Assembly: GCA_937991435.1 (NCBI GenBank)
Contig: CALKPY010000005.1
Coordinates: forward strand, 1-45,853
Source: an uncultured Acidimicrobiales bacterium
Lineage (GTDB): Bacteria > Actinomycetota > Acidimicrobiia > Acidimicrobiales > UBA10347
Length of the DNA: 45,853 nucleotides
Reading direction: 5' to 3'
The notes under the pieces are model-generated. The model saw nothing but the letters and a program-made list of their open reading frames with translations, was not told the DNA's origin and made no database searches. Below are positions 8,767 to 18,446 of this stretch, piece after piece (positions within the stretch are counted from its first letter, which is position 1; each line of letters starts with the position of its first letter). The position numbers and the translations under genes were made by a program.

Positions 8767-9405
8767 TCAACTCAGCAGCACCACGACGAGCGGTCGCAGG
8801 GCAGCTGCTGCGATCGCCCCAATGTCCGCAGCGGGCACCGCTACGGTCAGATCGGCACCATCACGCTGCATCACTCGCACCGGCCCGGCCACACGGGCAC
8901 TCGCGAACGTCGACGAATCGACGCTCCACAGGTCAACCGTGTCGCCTGAACTCACCATCGACGCCGCACCTTGAATTGGCACGGTCACCGCAACCGTGTC
9001 ATCTGGAAGCCGACCGCTGTTCATTCCCGTTACCCGGCTGGCCACCACAATCTCACCAGCTACAAGGTCGACCCGAGCTTGCGCGCGGTCTGAGAGCGCG
9101 GCGGTGTCGGCCCGAAGCGCTGTCGTGGGCACGAGCGCCTCAGGCAGCTTACGAATCGATACGCGCCCGTCTAGCGGTTCACCGGCCGGAACATCACGCG
9201 TGATCACAAACGCAGTGGTTGTGGCACCCCAACTCGCCCGCTGTTGTTCGAGGTCGGCGACTCGCTGCTGCACCGCGGTGGCCGTGACCGCGATCGCAAC
9301 GACAACCACGAGCGACGCCACACCTCGGTGCCGCACCAATCGGCGCACCCGCGATGGCGCCCACGACACTCGCAACTGCCGCAGCGCTGAAGACCGTCTG
9401 AACAT
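8767..9405 (-). CDS. SAF-domain membrane protein (CpaB-like)
   Basis: A 212-residue protein with a basic N-terminus, one transmembrane helix at about 28-46, a short coiled segment (QQRVADLEQQR) and a SAF domain from about residue 65 (VITRDVPAGEPLDGRVSIRKLPEALVP). The end is hydrophobic (AAALRPLVVVLLS). The domain is the one in Flp pilus assembly protein CpaB/RcpC and in AFP-like sugar enzymes. No other tad/flp pilus genes lie in the window, so a pilus role is only one possibility. ATG 9405 is preceded by the purine-rich GAAAGAAGAAG. It converges on uppP with 13 bases between stops and lies 83 bases downstream of the fmdB homologue. Confidence 0.75.
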   Translation of the reverse strand: MFRRSSALRQLRVSWAPSRVRRLVRHRGVASLVVVVAIAVTATAVQQRVADLEQQRASWGATTTAFVITRDVPAGEPLDGRVSIRKLPEALVPTTALRADTAALSDRAQARVDLVAGEIVVASRVTGMNSGRLPDDTVAVTVPIQGAASMVSSGDTVDLWSVDSSTFASARVAGPVRVMQRDGADLTVAVPAADIGAIAAAALRPLVVVLLS

Positions 9406-9488
9406 GTGCTTCTTCTTTCAACCGAAGTTCGAGGAAGCAGGATTTCAGGGGTAGCAAATGCAGACTATTGAACCGAGATCAGCCGCAG

Positions 9489-9896
9489 TCAGTCAGACGA
9501 CGAGCTTGATGATTTCGCCGGTGACGAATCGGATTTCTTCGACGACGACGCGGCCGAGTCAGAGCTTGATGACGTCGAATCTGACGAACCTGACGATTCT
9601 GACGAGGTAGTCGAAGAACTCGACGATGCATCGGTTGACGAACTCGTCGAGCTCGAGCCCGAAGACGCCGAGGAGGAGCCCGTACGACTGTCGTTCTTGT
9701 AGAAGCCAGAACCCTTGAATGTGATTCCAGGAGCGCTGAACACCTTCACGACCTTGCCTCTACCGCTTTTTTCGCAGCCGTCGGGGCTTCGACCTGACTT
9801 CTTGGTCGGGCATTTGGCCAGGGTCTCTTCACTGAACGCTTGTTCGAGTTCGAAGTTAAGACCGCAAGTTTCACAGTTGTAGTCATAAGTCGGCAT
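9489..9896 (-). CDS. FmdB-family zinc-ribbon protein with serine-rich tail
   Basis: A 135-residue protein with two parts. Residues 1-65 form an FmdB-type putative regulatory zinc ribbon starting MPTYDYNCETCG, with later cysteines in LAKCP and DGCEKS, then the conserved KVFSAPGITFKGSGFYKND. The last 66 residues are about 60% serine (41 Ser by count) with scattered Thr, Asp, Glu and Lys, predicted disordered. FmdB proteins are small and of unsettled function; a Ser-rich tail is known in actinobacterial members, but this one is long. ATG 9896 fits the family start; the open frame to 9968 is rejected because it overlaps plsY. Its start is 23 bp from the divergent plsY GTG. Confidence 0.85.
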   Translation of the reverse strand: MPTYDYNCETCGLNFELEQAFSEETLAKCPTKKSGRSPDGCEKSGRGKVVKVFSAPGITFKGSGFYKNDSRTGSSSASSGSSSTSSSTDASSSSSTTSSESSGSSDSTSSSSDSAASSSKKSDSSPAKSSSSSSD

Positions 9897-9919
9897 ACGG
9901 AGATGAAAGACTACCTGCG

Positions 9920-10498
9920 GTGCAAATCGAATGGCTCCTTGTCGCACTCGGATGGGTGATTGGTTCATTCCCTTCAGCGCGCCTCATCGGCATGGTGGTC
10001 GGGCACGATCCGACCGCCGAAGGCTCAGGCAACCCAGGCGCCACCAACATGTTGCGAATCGCCGGGCGTCGAGCTGGTATTGCCACGCTCGTCTTCGATG
10101 TTGCCAAAGCGCTCGCTGCAACGCTGATTGGTCGCGCCGCCGATGGCACGACCCTGGCGGTGGCCTGCGGGGCGGCGGCTGTGGTCGGCCATGTCTTTCC
10201 GGTCATGCGTGCGAGTCGCGGCGGCAAGGGCGTTGCCTGTTTCGGTGGTCTCACGATTGGCGCATGGCCGGTGTTGGCGTTGATTGGCTTCGCGACGTGG
10301 ATCGCGAGCGCAAAGGTTGGCCGACGATCGTTCTATGGAGCTCTTGTTGCATGTCCAGTCATTGCTCTCGGCACCGTGATACTGGACCGCCCAACACTCG
10401 AAATCGTCATCGTTTGGGTCCTGGTTGCGGTCATCGTCGCGAGGCATCGCTCCAATATTCAACAGGCTTTCGCCGACCGTCGAAGCCGACCGACCTGA
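9920..10498 (+). CDS. plsY: Glycerol-3-phosphate acyltransferase PlsY
   Basis: A 192-residue membrane acyltransferase that transfers acyl from acyl-phosphate to glycerol-3-phosphate, making lysophosphatidic acid for phospholipids. The three PlsY motifs are visible: GSFPSARL near residue 16, GSGNPGATNMLR near 37, and GHVFPVMRASRGGKGVAC near 90. Five hydrophobic segments fit. The start is GTG 9920, and the ORF begins directly with the first helix (MQIEWLLVALGWVIGS). It is divergent from fmdB with only 23 bases between starts, so the promoters must overlap. An inverted repeat follows the stop. Confidence 0.93.
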   Translation: MQIEWLLVALGWVIGSFPSARLIGMVVGHDPTAEGSGNPGATNMLRIAGRRAGIATLVFDVAKALAATLIGRAADGTTLAVACGAAAVVGHVFPVMRASRGGKGVACFGGLTIGAWPVLALIGFATWIASAKVGRRSFYGALVACPVIALGTVILDRPTLEIVIVWVLVAVIVARHRSNIQQAFADRRSRPT

Positions 10499-10522
10499 AC
10501 CATCTCCGTAAGTATCTCGCAG

Positions 10523-10544
10523 ACGGATCTCAACGATGATCCGT
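10523..10544. repeat. Inverted repeat between plsY and galU
   Basis: ACGGATC at 10523-10529 pairs with GATCCGT at 10538-10544 around an eight-base loop. It lies 24 bases after the plsY stop and 33 before galU. There is no T-tract, so an intrinsic terminator is unlikely; an operator or RNA-processing hairpin is possible. The evidence is symmetry only. Confidence 0.35.
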
Positions 10545-10576
10545 TCGAGTCCGCGCCGACGCCTACGATCGGCGGA

Positions 10577-11479
10577 ATGGCTCATGTGCGCAAGGCTGTC
10601 ATTCCCGCTGCGGGACTCGGCACCCGCTTTCTCCCCGCCACCAAGGTGGTACCCAAGGAGATGCTTCCGATTGTCGACCGTCCGGCAATCCAATATGTGA
10701 TCGAGGAGGCGGTCGCGGCCGGCATCGAGGATTTCCTCATCATCACCGCGCCATCAAAGAAGGCCCTCGAAGACCACTTCGACCGATCGTTCGAGCTCGA
10801 AGCACTGCTCGAGTCGCGCTCAAAAGACGCGGCGCTCGACGAGGTTCGGCGCATCAGCGAACTCGCCAAGTTCCACTTCACCCGCCAGGGAGCGCCCCTG
10901 GGACTGGGTCACGCTATCGGTATGGCGCGCAACTACGTCGGTGATGAGTCGTTTGCAGTACTTCTTCCCGATGACATCCTCGTTGACCAGGGTGCGCTGC
11001 TGTCTCAGATGATCAGCCAACACGCCGAGACCGGATCAGTGATCGTCGCCGCTGGCCACTACCCGCTCGAGGAAGTCGTCTCCTATGGCGTCATCGACCC
11101 CGGCGAGATCAAAGGCGACGTCATCAACGTCAATTCCATCGTCGAGAAACCTCCTATCGCCGAAGCGGCGTCGAACTATGGCCTCGCACCGGGGCGCTAC
11201 GTGTTTCCGTCATCGATATTCGATGCGATCGACGCCACCAAGCCTGGCGTAGGTGGCGAAATCCAGATCACCGACGCCATCGCATCAATGATCAGTGGCG
11301 TCGGCGTGCAGGCAACATTGAACCGAAATGATCGCTACGACGCGGGCCAGAAACTGGACTGGCTTCGTGCCACTGTTGAAATTGCGCTCGATCACGACGA
11401 GCTCGGCCCAGGATTTCGCGACGTGCTGGCCCAGATCATCGCCAAGCACGATGTCACCCCTGCGCAGTCGACCCCGTGA
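10577..11479 (+). CDS. galU: UTP--glucose-1-phosphate uridylyltransferase
   Basis: A 300-residue nucleotidyltransferase making UDP-glucose from UTP and glucose-1-phosphate. The N-terminal signature is AAGLGTRFLPATKVVPKEML, the nucleotide-binding G-x-G-T-R-x(6)-P-K-E pattern of GalU, followed by VDRPAIQYVIEEAVAAGIED. VEKP (residues about 192-195) and GEIQITDAI are also family features. UDP-glucose feeds glycan, trehalose and wall synthesis. The stop overlaps the moeA start as GTGA. The galU-moeA order is also found in mycobacteria, which supports an actinobacterial origin. Confidence 0.95.
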   Translation: MAHVRKAVIPAAGLGTRFLPATKVVPKEMLPIVDRPAIQYVIEEAVAAGIEDFLIITAPSKKALEDHFDRSFELEALLESRSKDAALDEVRRISELAKFHFTRQGAPLGLGHAIGMARNYVGDESFAVLLPDDILVDQGALLSQMISQHAETGSVIVAAGHYPLEEVVSYGVIDPGEIKGDVINVNSIVEKPPIAEAASNYGLAPGRYVFPSSIFDAIDATKPGVGGEIQITDAIASMISGVGVQATLNRNDRYDAGQKLDWLRATVEIALDHDELGPGFRDVLAQIIAKHDVTPAQSTP

Positions 11480-12687
11480 TCGAACTCAACCAAGCGCAGG
11501 AGTGGGTGCTGTCGCAATGTGAACCATTGCCCGTTGAGTCTGTCGAAGCAGCGCATGCCGTCGGGCTCATCACCGCCGAAGACGTCATCAGCAACGAGTT
11601 GGTCCCACCCTTTGACAACACCGCCGTCGACGGCTTCGCCGTTCGCTCTGGCGATACCATCGACCCACCCAACATCCTGCAGATCGTCGGGGCAATCGCC
11701 GCCGGTCAGGCGCCGACCACACCCGTTGCCGATGGTCAGGCGATCAGGATTATGACCGGCGCTCCGGTTCCCCCGGGGTCAGACGCAATCGTCATGATCG
11801 AAGACACCGTGGTGAGCGACGACAACACAACCGTCACGATCAACGTCTCGGTCTCCAAACGCAACGCGCTGCGCGCTGCTGGCGAAGACATGCAGCCTGG
11901 TCAAACCGTGTTTCGATCTGGCACCTTGCTTCGCCCTGGGCACCTTGGGGTGTTGGCCACCCTCGGAATTTCCTCGATCAGGTGCCATCGTCGCCCGGTA
12001 GTTGGCGTGTTGTCCACCGGCGATGAACTCGTCGACGGTCCGCAACCGTTGCAGCCGGGCCAGATCCGAGACTCGAACCGGCGCACCCTGCTCGCGCTCG
12101 TATCTCAGGCCGGTTGTGAAACGATCGACCTCGGACTTATTCGCGACAACGAGCAGGCGATCGAAGCTGCGCTTCGCGACGGAGCAGCGCGTTGCGACGC
12201 TCTGGTCACAAGTGGCGGCGTGAGCATGGGCGACTTCGACTACGTCAAGGCTGTCTTGAGCCGCATTGCCGAGATGCGATGGATGCAGGTCGCGATCAAG
12301 CCCGCCAAGCCCCTCGCCGTCGGACGCCTCGATGGCACGCCGATCTTCGGACTTCCAGGCAATCCCGTCTCGTCGATGGTGAGCTTCGAACTGTTCGCCC
12401 GCCCGGGGCTTCGCGCAATGATGGGTTTCGCGCCGCACCATCAGTTCCGCCCGGAAACGGCGGTGACCGCAGCGTCGCCGCTCACGCGCCGCCCTGACGG
12501 TAAAACCCACTTTGCTCGGGTTGTCGTCACACGTCGCGACGGCCGTATCTACGTGGACTCCGCCGGAGGTCAAGGGTCACATCAGCTGGCGGCCATGGCA
12601 GGAGCCGATGCGCTTGCCATACTTCCCGACGGCAACGGCGTCGATACCGGCGACGAACTCGCTGCTCTCCTTCTTCATGATGTCTGA
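11476..12687 (+). CDS. moeA: Molybdopterin molybdotransferase MoeA
   Basis: A 403-residue MoeA, which inserts molybdate into adenylated molybdopterin to complete the molybdenum cofactor. Family features include DNTAVDGFAVR near residue 50, RIMTGAPVPPGSDAIVMIED near 93, STGDELVDG near 178, TSGGVSMGDFDYVK near 239 and GLPGNPVSSMVSFELF near 294. Domain order (III/II, MoaB-like, C-terminal beta) is complete. The start is GTG 11476, coupled to galU. No other Mo-cofactor genes lie in the window. Confidence 0.95.
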   Translation: MIELNQAQEWVLSQCEPLPVESVEAAHAVGLITAEDVISNELVPPFDNTAVDGFAVRSGDTIDPPNILQIVGAIAAGQAPTTPVADGQAIRIMTGAPVPPGSDAIVMIEDTVVSDDNTTVTINVSVSKRNALRAAGEDMQPGQTVFRSGTLLRPGHLGVLATLGISSIRCHRRPVVGVLSTGDELVDGPQPLQPGQIRDSNRRTLLALVSQAGCETIDLGLIRDNEQAIEAALRDGAARCDALVTSGGVSMGDFDYVKAVLSRIAEMRWMQVAIKPAKPLAVGRLDGTPIFGLPGNPVSSMVSFELFARPGLRAMMGFAPHHQFRPETAVTAASPLTRRPDGKTHFARVVVTRRDGRIYVDSAGGQGSHQLAAMAGADALAILPDGNGVDTGDELAALLLHDV

Positions 12688-12768
12688 ACCCCTCCCCCAT
12701 TCTTGCCACGAGGCCCACCGTCGCTTCGCGGCCCGCCGTCTCGTCAAAACCCGCGACCTTGGTGCCTT

Positions 12769-13875
12769 GTGACGAGTCAGCCCAGACAGCCAACCTTGCC
12801 GCGCCTCGATGCCCCGCTGGCCGCGCCAGAAAATGATCGCGGTCCTTCGTTCGTTGCGGTGACAGCGCTCGCCCTGGTGGTCGCCCTCATCGCCGCAGTC
12901 ATTGGCCTGAGCGACAAGCCATCAGTGCAGCTCGTGTCGATGCAGTCGGCAGATGCCGATACCGATGCGGTTTCAGAACTGGCGCAGCTACAGACTGAAA
13001 TCATCGCCGACGCGGCACGAGCCGTTGCCGGAACCGGATCGGCAGAGGTGGAGATTGGCTCACAAGACGGAGGCGGCGCAAACCAATCAGGCGCGGCCGA
13101 GTTCGCCAGCGAGCCAACGGCTGTCGCGGTCGCCACACCTACTCCAGCCGAGGCGGCGCCAGCTGTTCCTGCTGTTCCGGCGGTTGCTGAGCAAGCGGCG
13201 AGCGAGGAACCCGCCCTTACGGAACCGACGCCAGAAAAAGACGATGTCGAGACCGAGTCTCAGCCGAATGAAGATGAGTCAGCAGACGCTGCCGTTGCGA
13301 ACGACGCCGACGATGCAGCAGCACCGAGCGCCGACGACGCCGATGACGGCACGACCGCTGAACCAGCCATCGAGGCGTCGAACGACGTGCAAGGCACCGG
13401 CGGCGGTGACGTCGTGGCCGACGCGCCCGAGGTGCTGACGGCATCGAAGGCCGACGCGGTCACCAAGACCGACGCCGAGAACGACCCCGCGTTACAAGCT
13501 GCGCGCACAAACGCAGCGATTCAGCAACCTGTGATGACCGGGTCGTTCTTCACCCGACCCGACGAAGAGGCCGGTGCCATCGTGACCTCAAATGAAGTCA
13601 CCGTTGTCGTTCAAGCAGATGGGTCAGGCTTGTTCACGGGCCGTCTGGACATGTCCTGGGATGACGGCTCACGCGTGGTCATCGAGCTTTCTGGGCCGTT
13701 CGTCTGGACTTCAGGCTCGCCGCAGGTCCTCGAAACGGTCACAGGAACCTACCGCAGCGAAGGGTTCGCTGGCGTTGACGACGTCATTGCCGACACCGGC
13801 GAACTGAGCATCACAAGCGTCGACGCCGGCTCGGGGTCGATCTGCGTGCCCAAGTGCTACGGCTTCACCTTCTGA
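12769..13875 (+). CDS. Membrane-anchored Ala/Glu/Asp-rich surface protein, unknown C-terminal domain
   Basis: A 368-residue protein: short cytoplasmic tail (begins TSQPRQPT), one transmembrane helix at about 27-46 ending GLSDKPS, a long acidic Ala/Pro/Glu/Asp-rich linker (about 80-240, containing APAVPAVPAV), and a compact beta-rich C-terminal part from about 260 with SICVPKCYGF at the end, possibly a disulfide. GTG 12769 is chosen over the upstream 12703 frame because the N-terminus then matches the CAP protein at 20215 (MTTQRPRP..., TM, SDKP, APAVPAVP). No known domain was recognised. It sits 81 bases after moeA and probably acts outside the membrane. Confidence 0.78.
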   Translation: MTSQPRQPTLPRLDAPLAAPENDRGPSFVAVTALALVVALIAAVIGLSDKPSVQLVSMQSADADTDAVSELAQLQTEIIADAARAVAGTGSAEVEIGSQDGGGANQSGAAEFASEPTAVAVATPTPAEAAPAVPAVPAVAEQAASEEPALTEPTPEKDDVETESQPNEDESADAAVANDADDAAAPSADDADDGTTAEPAIEASNDVQGTGGGDVVADAPEVLTASKADAVTKTDAENDPALQAARTNAAIQQPVMTGSFFTRPDEEAGAIVTSNEVTVVVQADGSGLFTGRLDMSWDDGSRVVIELSGPFVWTSGSPQVLETVTGTYRSEGFAGVDDVIADTGELSITSVDAGSGSICVPKCYGFTF

Positions 13876-13938
13876 CACCCTGAGCAGAACCCTGGGAGTG
13901 TCCCCGAGGCTGTCGCAGCGCGATGCCATACTCAGTCA

Positions 13939-16368
13939 ATGGCCCAGGAGCAGCTGCCACTAACGGCAGACTTCGCACGAGAAATCATCGATACCCCAGT
14001 CGCCGACGAAATGTCGGAGTCCTTTCTCGCGTACTCGCTCTCGGTCATCACGAGCCGGGCAATACCCGACGTGCGCGACGGTCTCAAGCCTGTGCAACGT
14101 CGCATTCTTTACTCCATGCTCAATATGGGCATTCGCCCCGATGGGCCGCATCGCAAATGTGCCCGAGTTGTTGGCGACACCATGGGCAACTTCCACCCGC
14201 ACGGCGACAGCGCGATTTATGACGCTCTGGTGCGTCTCGGTCAAGACTTCGCTCGAAACGTCACGCTGATCGATCCGCAAGGAAACTTCGGCAGTCTCGA
14301 TGAGCCGCCCGCAGCACATCGCTATACCGAATGTCGGCTCACCAACGCGGCGATGTCAATGTTGGGCGAACTCGATGAAGACACCGTCGAATTCCACCCA
14401 ACCTATGACGGCGAATCAACCGAGCCCGAGGCCCTGCCTGGTCTGCTTCCCAACCTGCTTGTAAACGGCACCTCGGGCATCGCCGTGGGCATGGCAACAA
14501 GCATGGCTCCGCACAACCTGCGCGAGATTGCGGCTGCAATCGAACTGGTCGCAACCAAACGGCGCCCAAAACCAACTGTTGACGAGCTCATAGCGTTGGT
14601 ACCGGGACCAGACTTCCCATCAGGCGGCATCGCCATTGATGACAACATGGCTGAGATCTACGCCACCGGCCGCGGCCAAGTAACCGTTCGGGCCCGCGCC
14701 CATATCGAGCAGCTCACGGCCAAACGCCAGGGCATCATCATCACCGAACTGCCATATCTCGTCGGCCCTGAGCGCATCATCGCCCGGGTTAACAGCTTGC
14801 TCCAAGACGACAAGCTCGAGGGCGTTTCGTCGATAACCAACCTGAGCGATCGGCACCAGGGCCTGCGCCTGCAAATCGACTGCCAGGTTGGCGTCAATCC
14901 TCAAGCCGTGTTGGCATTGCTGTATCGAATGACTCCGCTTGAAGACTCGTTCAAGATCAACAACGTCGCTCTTGTCAATGGTGTACCCACCACTTTGCCG
15001 CTGTATGACCTGTGCTTCCACTATGTCGAGCACCGTCTCGACATAATCATCAAGCGCACCCAGTACCGACTCGAGCGGGCACAGGCTCGCTTGCACGTCG
15101 TCGAGGGTCTCCTCATTGCTCTTGACAACATCGATCAGGTCATCGCCATCATTCGCGCATGCGAGACCGTGCCCGAAGCGCGAACGCAGCTGTGTGAGCA
15201 GCTGAGCCTGAGCGAGATTCAGGCCACCCACATTCTCGACATGCAATTCCGGCGGTTGGTAGGCCTGGAAAAGCAGAAACTTCTCGATGAGCAGGCTGAA
15301 CTGCTCAACACGATCGACGGCTATGAGCTCTTGCTCGGCAGCGATGCTCGGCGACGAACCCTCATGCTCAAAGAGCTCAAAGAGCTCGTCGACGAGCATG
15401 GACATGACCGCCGCACCGAAATCGTTCGGGTTAGCGAATTGGCGACCTACTCCGCGTCAGATATCGCCGCGCCAACGCAGGTCAGCGAAGAACCGTGTCT
15501 CATCACCCTGTCCACTTCCCAGAACATAGGCCGTTCGACTCTCGACGGCGGCAAACGATCCCGGCCCGGTCGCCATGATCTTGTGAACACTCGCCTCGAA
15601 GGCACGACGACCGGCCGGGTATGGGCAATCACCACCGAAGCGCGGGCTCTCGCAACCACAGCGCACGAAGTTGGTGAAGCCGCTGGGCGCACCAGGGGAA
15701 CTGCCGTCGACCAGCTATTCGGCACGAATCGCGGCGAAAAGGTCCTCACCATTGCCAGCGACGAATTCACCGGTCACCTCGTACTCGTCACAGCCAATGG
15801 CCACGCGAAACGAATCTCTGCTGACGAGCTCGCAGGCACAAAGCCACAGAACACCGTTATGCGTCTCAAAGACGGCGATCAACTTGTCGCTGCTTTCCTG
15901 TGCCCTGACGACGCAGACATCTTGTTCATTGCCGACAACGCACTTTGTCTGCGCACCGGGGTCGATGGCATCAGCGTGCAGGGCCGTTCTGCAGCTGGCG
16001 TGGCAGGCATGAAACTCAAACCTGGCGCTCGCGTTATCGCTGCCGGTGCAGCACCAACCGAGATGTGGGACGGCATCGCCGTCACCGTCACCAGCGCCCT
16101 CGAAGCCAAAGCCACACCTTTCGACGAAATCCCTCGAAAAGGCCGCGCTACTGGCGGCGTGCGTCTCGCCAAATCGAGTGTCGACGGCCCTCTCACAAAG
16201 GCTCATGTCGGGCCCGCTGAGAACCTTTGGGTACTCATGGCAACCGACGAAGACCCGACCAAGCTCGACCCCACCCCCGTTCCGTTCACGATCGAACCGA
16301 CCCGGCGCGACCTGATGAGTACAAGCACAGATCGCCAGGTCCTCAACCTCGGATACGCCCGATGGTGA
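13939..16368 (+). CDS. parC: Type IIA topoisomerase subunit A (topoisomerase IV ParC-like)
   Basis: An 809-residue DNA-cleavage subunit. The quinolone-determining loop [13 protein letters not shown] has Ser91 and Asp95, the sensitive-type residues, and the DNA-linking tyrosine is Tyr129 in [10 protein letters not shown]. Breakage-reunion and coiled-coil segments run to about 510, followed by a C-terminal beta-pinwheel region. The classical GyrA box (QRRGGKG) is not present; the equivalent stretch reads [13 protein letters not shown]. That suggests a relaxing/decatenating enzyme rather than a supercoiling gyrase. The A-subunit gene precedes the B-subunit gene by 29 nt and there is no dnaA nearby, unlike the usual gyrB-gyrA locus. 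Calling it ParC rather than a second GyrA is inference. Confidence 0.8.
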   Translation: MAQEQLPLTADFAREIIDTPVADEMSESFLAYSLSVITSRAIPDVRDGLKPVQRRILYSMLNMGIRPDGPHRKCARVVGDTMGNFHPHGDSAIYDALVRLGQDFARNVTLIDPQGNFGSLDEPPAAHRYTECRLTNAAMSMLGELDEDTVEFHPTYDGESTEPEALPGLLPNLLVNGTSGIAVGMATSMAPHNLREIAAAIELVATKRRPKPTVDELIALVPGPDFPSGGIAIDDNMAEIYATGRGQVTVRARAHIEQLTAKRQGIIITELPYLVGPERIIARVNSLLQDDKLEGVSSITNLSDRHQGLRLQIDCQVGVNPQAVLALLYRMTPLEDSFKINNVALVNGVPTTLPLYDLCFHYVEHRLDIIIKRTQYRLERAQARLHVVEGLLIALDNIDQVIAIIRACETVPEARTQLCEQLSLSEIQATHILDMQFRRLVGLEKQKLLDEQAELLNTIDGYELLLGSDARRRTLMLKELKELVDEHGHDRRTEIVRVSELATYSASDIAAPTQVSEEPCLITLSTSQNIGRSTLDGGKRSRPGRHDLVNTRLEGTTTGRVWAITTEARALATTAHEVGEAAGRTRGTAVDQLFGTNRGEKVLTIASDEFTGHLVLVTANGHAKRISADELAGTKPQNTVMRLKDGDQLVAAFLCPDDADILFIADNALCLRTGVDGISVQGRSAAGVAGMKLKPGARVIAAGAAPTEMWDGIAVTVTSALEAKATPFDEIPRKGRATGGVRLAKSSVDGPLTKAHVGPAENLWVLMATDEDPTKLDPTPVPFTIEPTRRDLMSTSTDRQVLNLGYARW

Positions 16369-16397
16369 TGTTCCAGAATCACGAGGCTCACTGAATC

Positions 16398-18434
16398 ATG
16401 GCTACCGATAACTCTGACTACAGCGCCGATGCGATTCAGACTCTGCAGGGCCTCGACGCTGTTCGCAAACGCCCCGGCATGTACATCGGCGGAACAGGCA
16501 GTGAGGGGCTGATTCATCTCGTATGGGAGCTCATCGACAACGGCGTCGACGAAGCCGCCGGCGGTCACGCGAACAAGCTCGAAGTCATCTTCCACCGTGA
16601 TCGAAGCGTCGAGGTCACCGACAACGGGCGCGGAATCCCCGTCGGCAAACATCCAAAACACAAGGTTTCAGCGCTCGAAGTCGTTTTCACCGAGCTTCAC
16701 GCCGGCGGCAAGTTCGGTGGTGGGGCGTACGGCGCAAGCGGCGGGCTACACGGCGTCGGCGCATCGGTCGTCAACGCGCTAGCCGCAAAGCTCATCGCCG
16801 AAGTCGACCGAGATGGCTACACCTGGCGGCTCGGTTTCAAAGACCGCAAAGCCGGATCATTTGATGGTTCCAAGTTCAAAGCCGGCCACGACCTCGAAAA
16901 GGTCAAGAAAATCTCCAAGAACAAGTCCGGAACTCGGGTGCGGTTCTGGCCAGACTGGGACATCTTCGACGCCGAAGCAACCATCGATTTCGACATTGTC
17001 CGCGACCGCGTCCAGCGGGCAACCTTTCTCGTTCCGGGAATGCGCATTACCCTCACCGACAAACGAACTGGGTCATCCAAACAAGAGGAATTCCTATCCC
17101 GTGGCGGTCTCAAGGACCTCGTCGACCACGAGTCCACAGGCGATTCCGTTACAAAGGTCATCAGCTTCAGCGGCATCGAAAAATTCGAAGAGAAGGTCCC
17201 TGTAAACGGCAAGATGACGACCGTCGAGCGTGACTGCACCGTCGACGTGGCGATGCGCTGGACCACAGGGTTCGACGGAACGGTCGTGTCGTTTGTCAAC
17301 ACCGTGCCGACCCCCGACGGCGGCACCCACCTCACCGGATTCGAACGTGCGCTCACTCGAGCGATAAATGACAAATTGCTGCCGGGTACGAAAAAGCTGG
17401 CAAAGCTTGCCAAACAAGAAAAGGATCGGGCGGTCAAAGACGATGTTCACGAGGGCCTCGTCGCCGCTATCAAGGTCACGTTCGCTGAGCCGCAATTTCG
17501 CGGGCAGACGAAACGCGAACTCGGCACACCCGCGGTCCAGTCCATCGTCTACGAGGTCGTCAAGAACGGGCTGACAGCCTGGTTCGACGAAGGTCCCAAG
17601 TCACACGTGAACTCATTGCGCGACAAGATGGCTACCGCAGTCCTCAACCGGGTCGCATCTCGCCAGGTACTCGAAAACAAGCGCAAGGCCGCGAGTCTCG
17701 GTTCTTCGGGCATGCCCGCCAAGCTGGCAGATTGCCGCACCCATGGCCCCGACAGCGAGTTACTGATCGTCGAGGGCGATTCAGCCGCGGGGCCAGCAAA
17801 AGCTGGCCGCGACAGCGCCACGATGGCGATCCTGCCGTTGCGCGGCAAGGTGGTCAACGCCGCCAAGGCGACGACTAAAGCGGTTCTCGATAACGCCGAG
17901 GCCCAGGCGCTGTTCACGGCGGTCGGCGCCGGCAGCGGTGAATCATTTGATCTCGATGCAGCCCGATACGGCCGGCTGGTCATTTTGTGCGACGCCGATG
18001 TCGACGGAAGCCATATTCGCTGCCTGCTATTGACGCTCATCCACCGATACATGCGTCCGCTCTTGGCTGCCGGGCGTGTCTACGCAGCGCAACCGCCGTT
18101 GTTCACCACCAAGGTCAGCGGCGTGAACTATCGAGCGTTTACAGACATCGAAAAAGAAGAGATCACCGCAGAGTTGACCAAGGGCAACCGCAAGGTCGAA
18201 AACATTCGCTGGCAACGGTTCAAGGGGCTTGGCGAGATGAACGTCGACGAACTTGCCGCAGCAGCGCTCGACCCCGAAACGCGCATTCTGCGTCGTCTCA
18301 CAATGGAAGACGGCAAGCAGGCTGACGAAGCCGCGACCATGATCGAGGTACTCATGGGCTCAAACGTTGAAGGCCGACGCGACTACCTCGTCAAGAACAG
18401 CACCCTGTTCGATCGAGATTCGCTCGACGTGTGA
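16398..18434 (+). CDS. parE: Type IIA topoisomerase subunit B (topoisomerase IV ParE-like)
   Basis: A 678-residue ATPase subunit. The GHKL ATP site is seen as ELIDNGVDEAAGG near residue 45, DNGRGIPVGKH near 75 and GGLHGVGASVVNAL near 115. The transducer has the catalytic lysine region, and the TOPRIM metal site has EGDSAAGPAKAGRD near 460 and DADVDGSHIR near 535. The C-terminal RFKGLGEMNVDEL is present. The length fits ParE or actinobacterial GyrB without an insertion. It is co-transcribed with the A subunit. EGDSAAGPAK differs from the common EGDSAGGSAK, a mild variant near the metal site. The function is ATP-driven strand passage with the upstream partner. Confidence 0.85.
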   Translation: MATDNSDYSADAIQTLQGLDAVRKRPGMYIGGTGSEGLIHLVWELIDNGVDEAAGGHANKLEVIFHRDRSVEVTDNGRGIPVGKHPKHKVSALEVVFTELHAGGKFGGGAYGASGGLHGVGASVVNALAAKLIAEVDRDGYTWRLGFKDRKAGSFDGSKFKAGHDLEKVKKISKNKSGTRVRFWPDWDIFDAEATIDFDIVRDRVQRATFLVPGMRITLTDKRTGSSKQEEFLSRGGLKDLVDHESTGDSVTKVISFSGIEKFEEKVPVNGKMTTVERDCTVDVAMRWTTGFDGTVVSFVNTVPTPDGGTHLTGFERALTRAINDKLLPGTKKLAKLAKQEKDRAVKDDVHEGLVAAIKVTFAEPQFRGQTKRELGTPAVQSIVYEVVKNGLTAWFDEGPKSHVNSLRDKMATAVLNRVASRQVLENKRKAASLGSSGMPAKLADCRTHGPDSELLIVEGDSAAGPAKAGRDSATMAILPLRGKVVNAAKATTKAVLDNAEAQALFTAVGAGSGESFDLDAARYGRLVILCDADVDGSHIRCLLLTLIHRYMRPLLAAGRVYAAQPPLFTTKVSGVNYRAFTDIEKEEITAELTKGNRKVENIRWQRFKGLGEMNVDELAAAALDPETRILRRLTMEDGKQADEAATMIEVLMGSNVEGRRDYLVKNSTLFDRDSLDV

Positions 18435-18446
18435 TTCAGCTGGCTG

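Noticed and set aside
14620-15405. 261-residue minus-strand frame inside the topoisomerase A gene
   Set aside because: Antisense shadow; the plus strand encodes conserved topoisomerase sequence throughout.
13939-18434. Replication-origin gyrase locus
   Set aside because: Subunit order is reversed, no dnaA/dnaN/recF is present and the GyrA box is missing.
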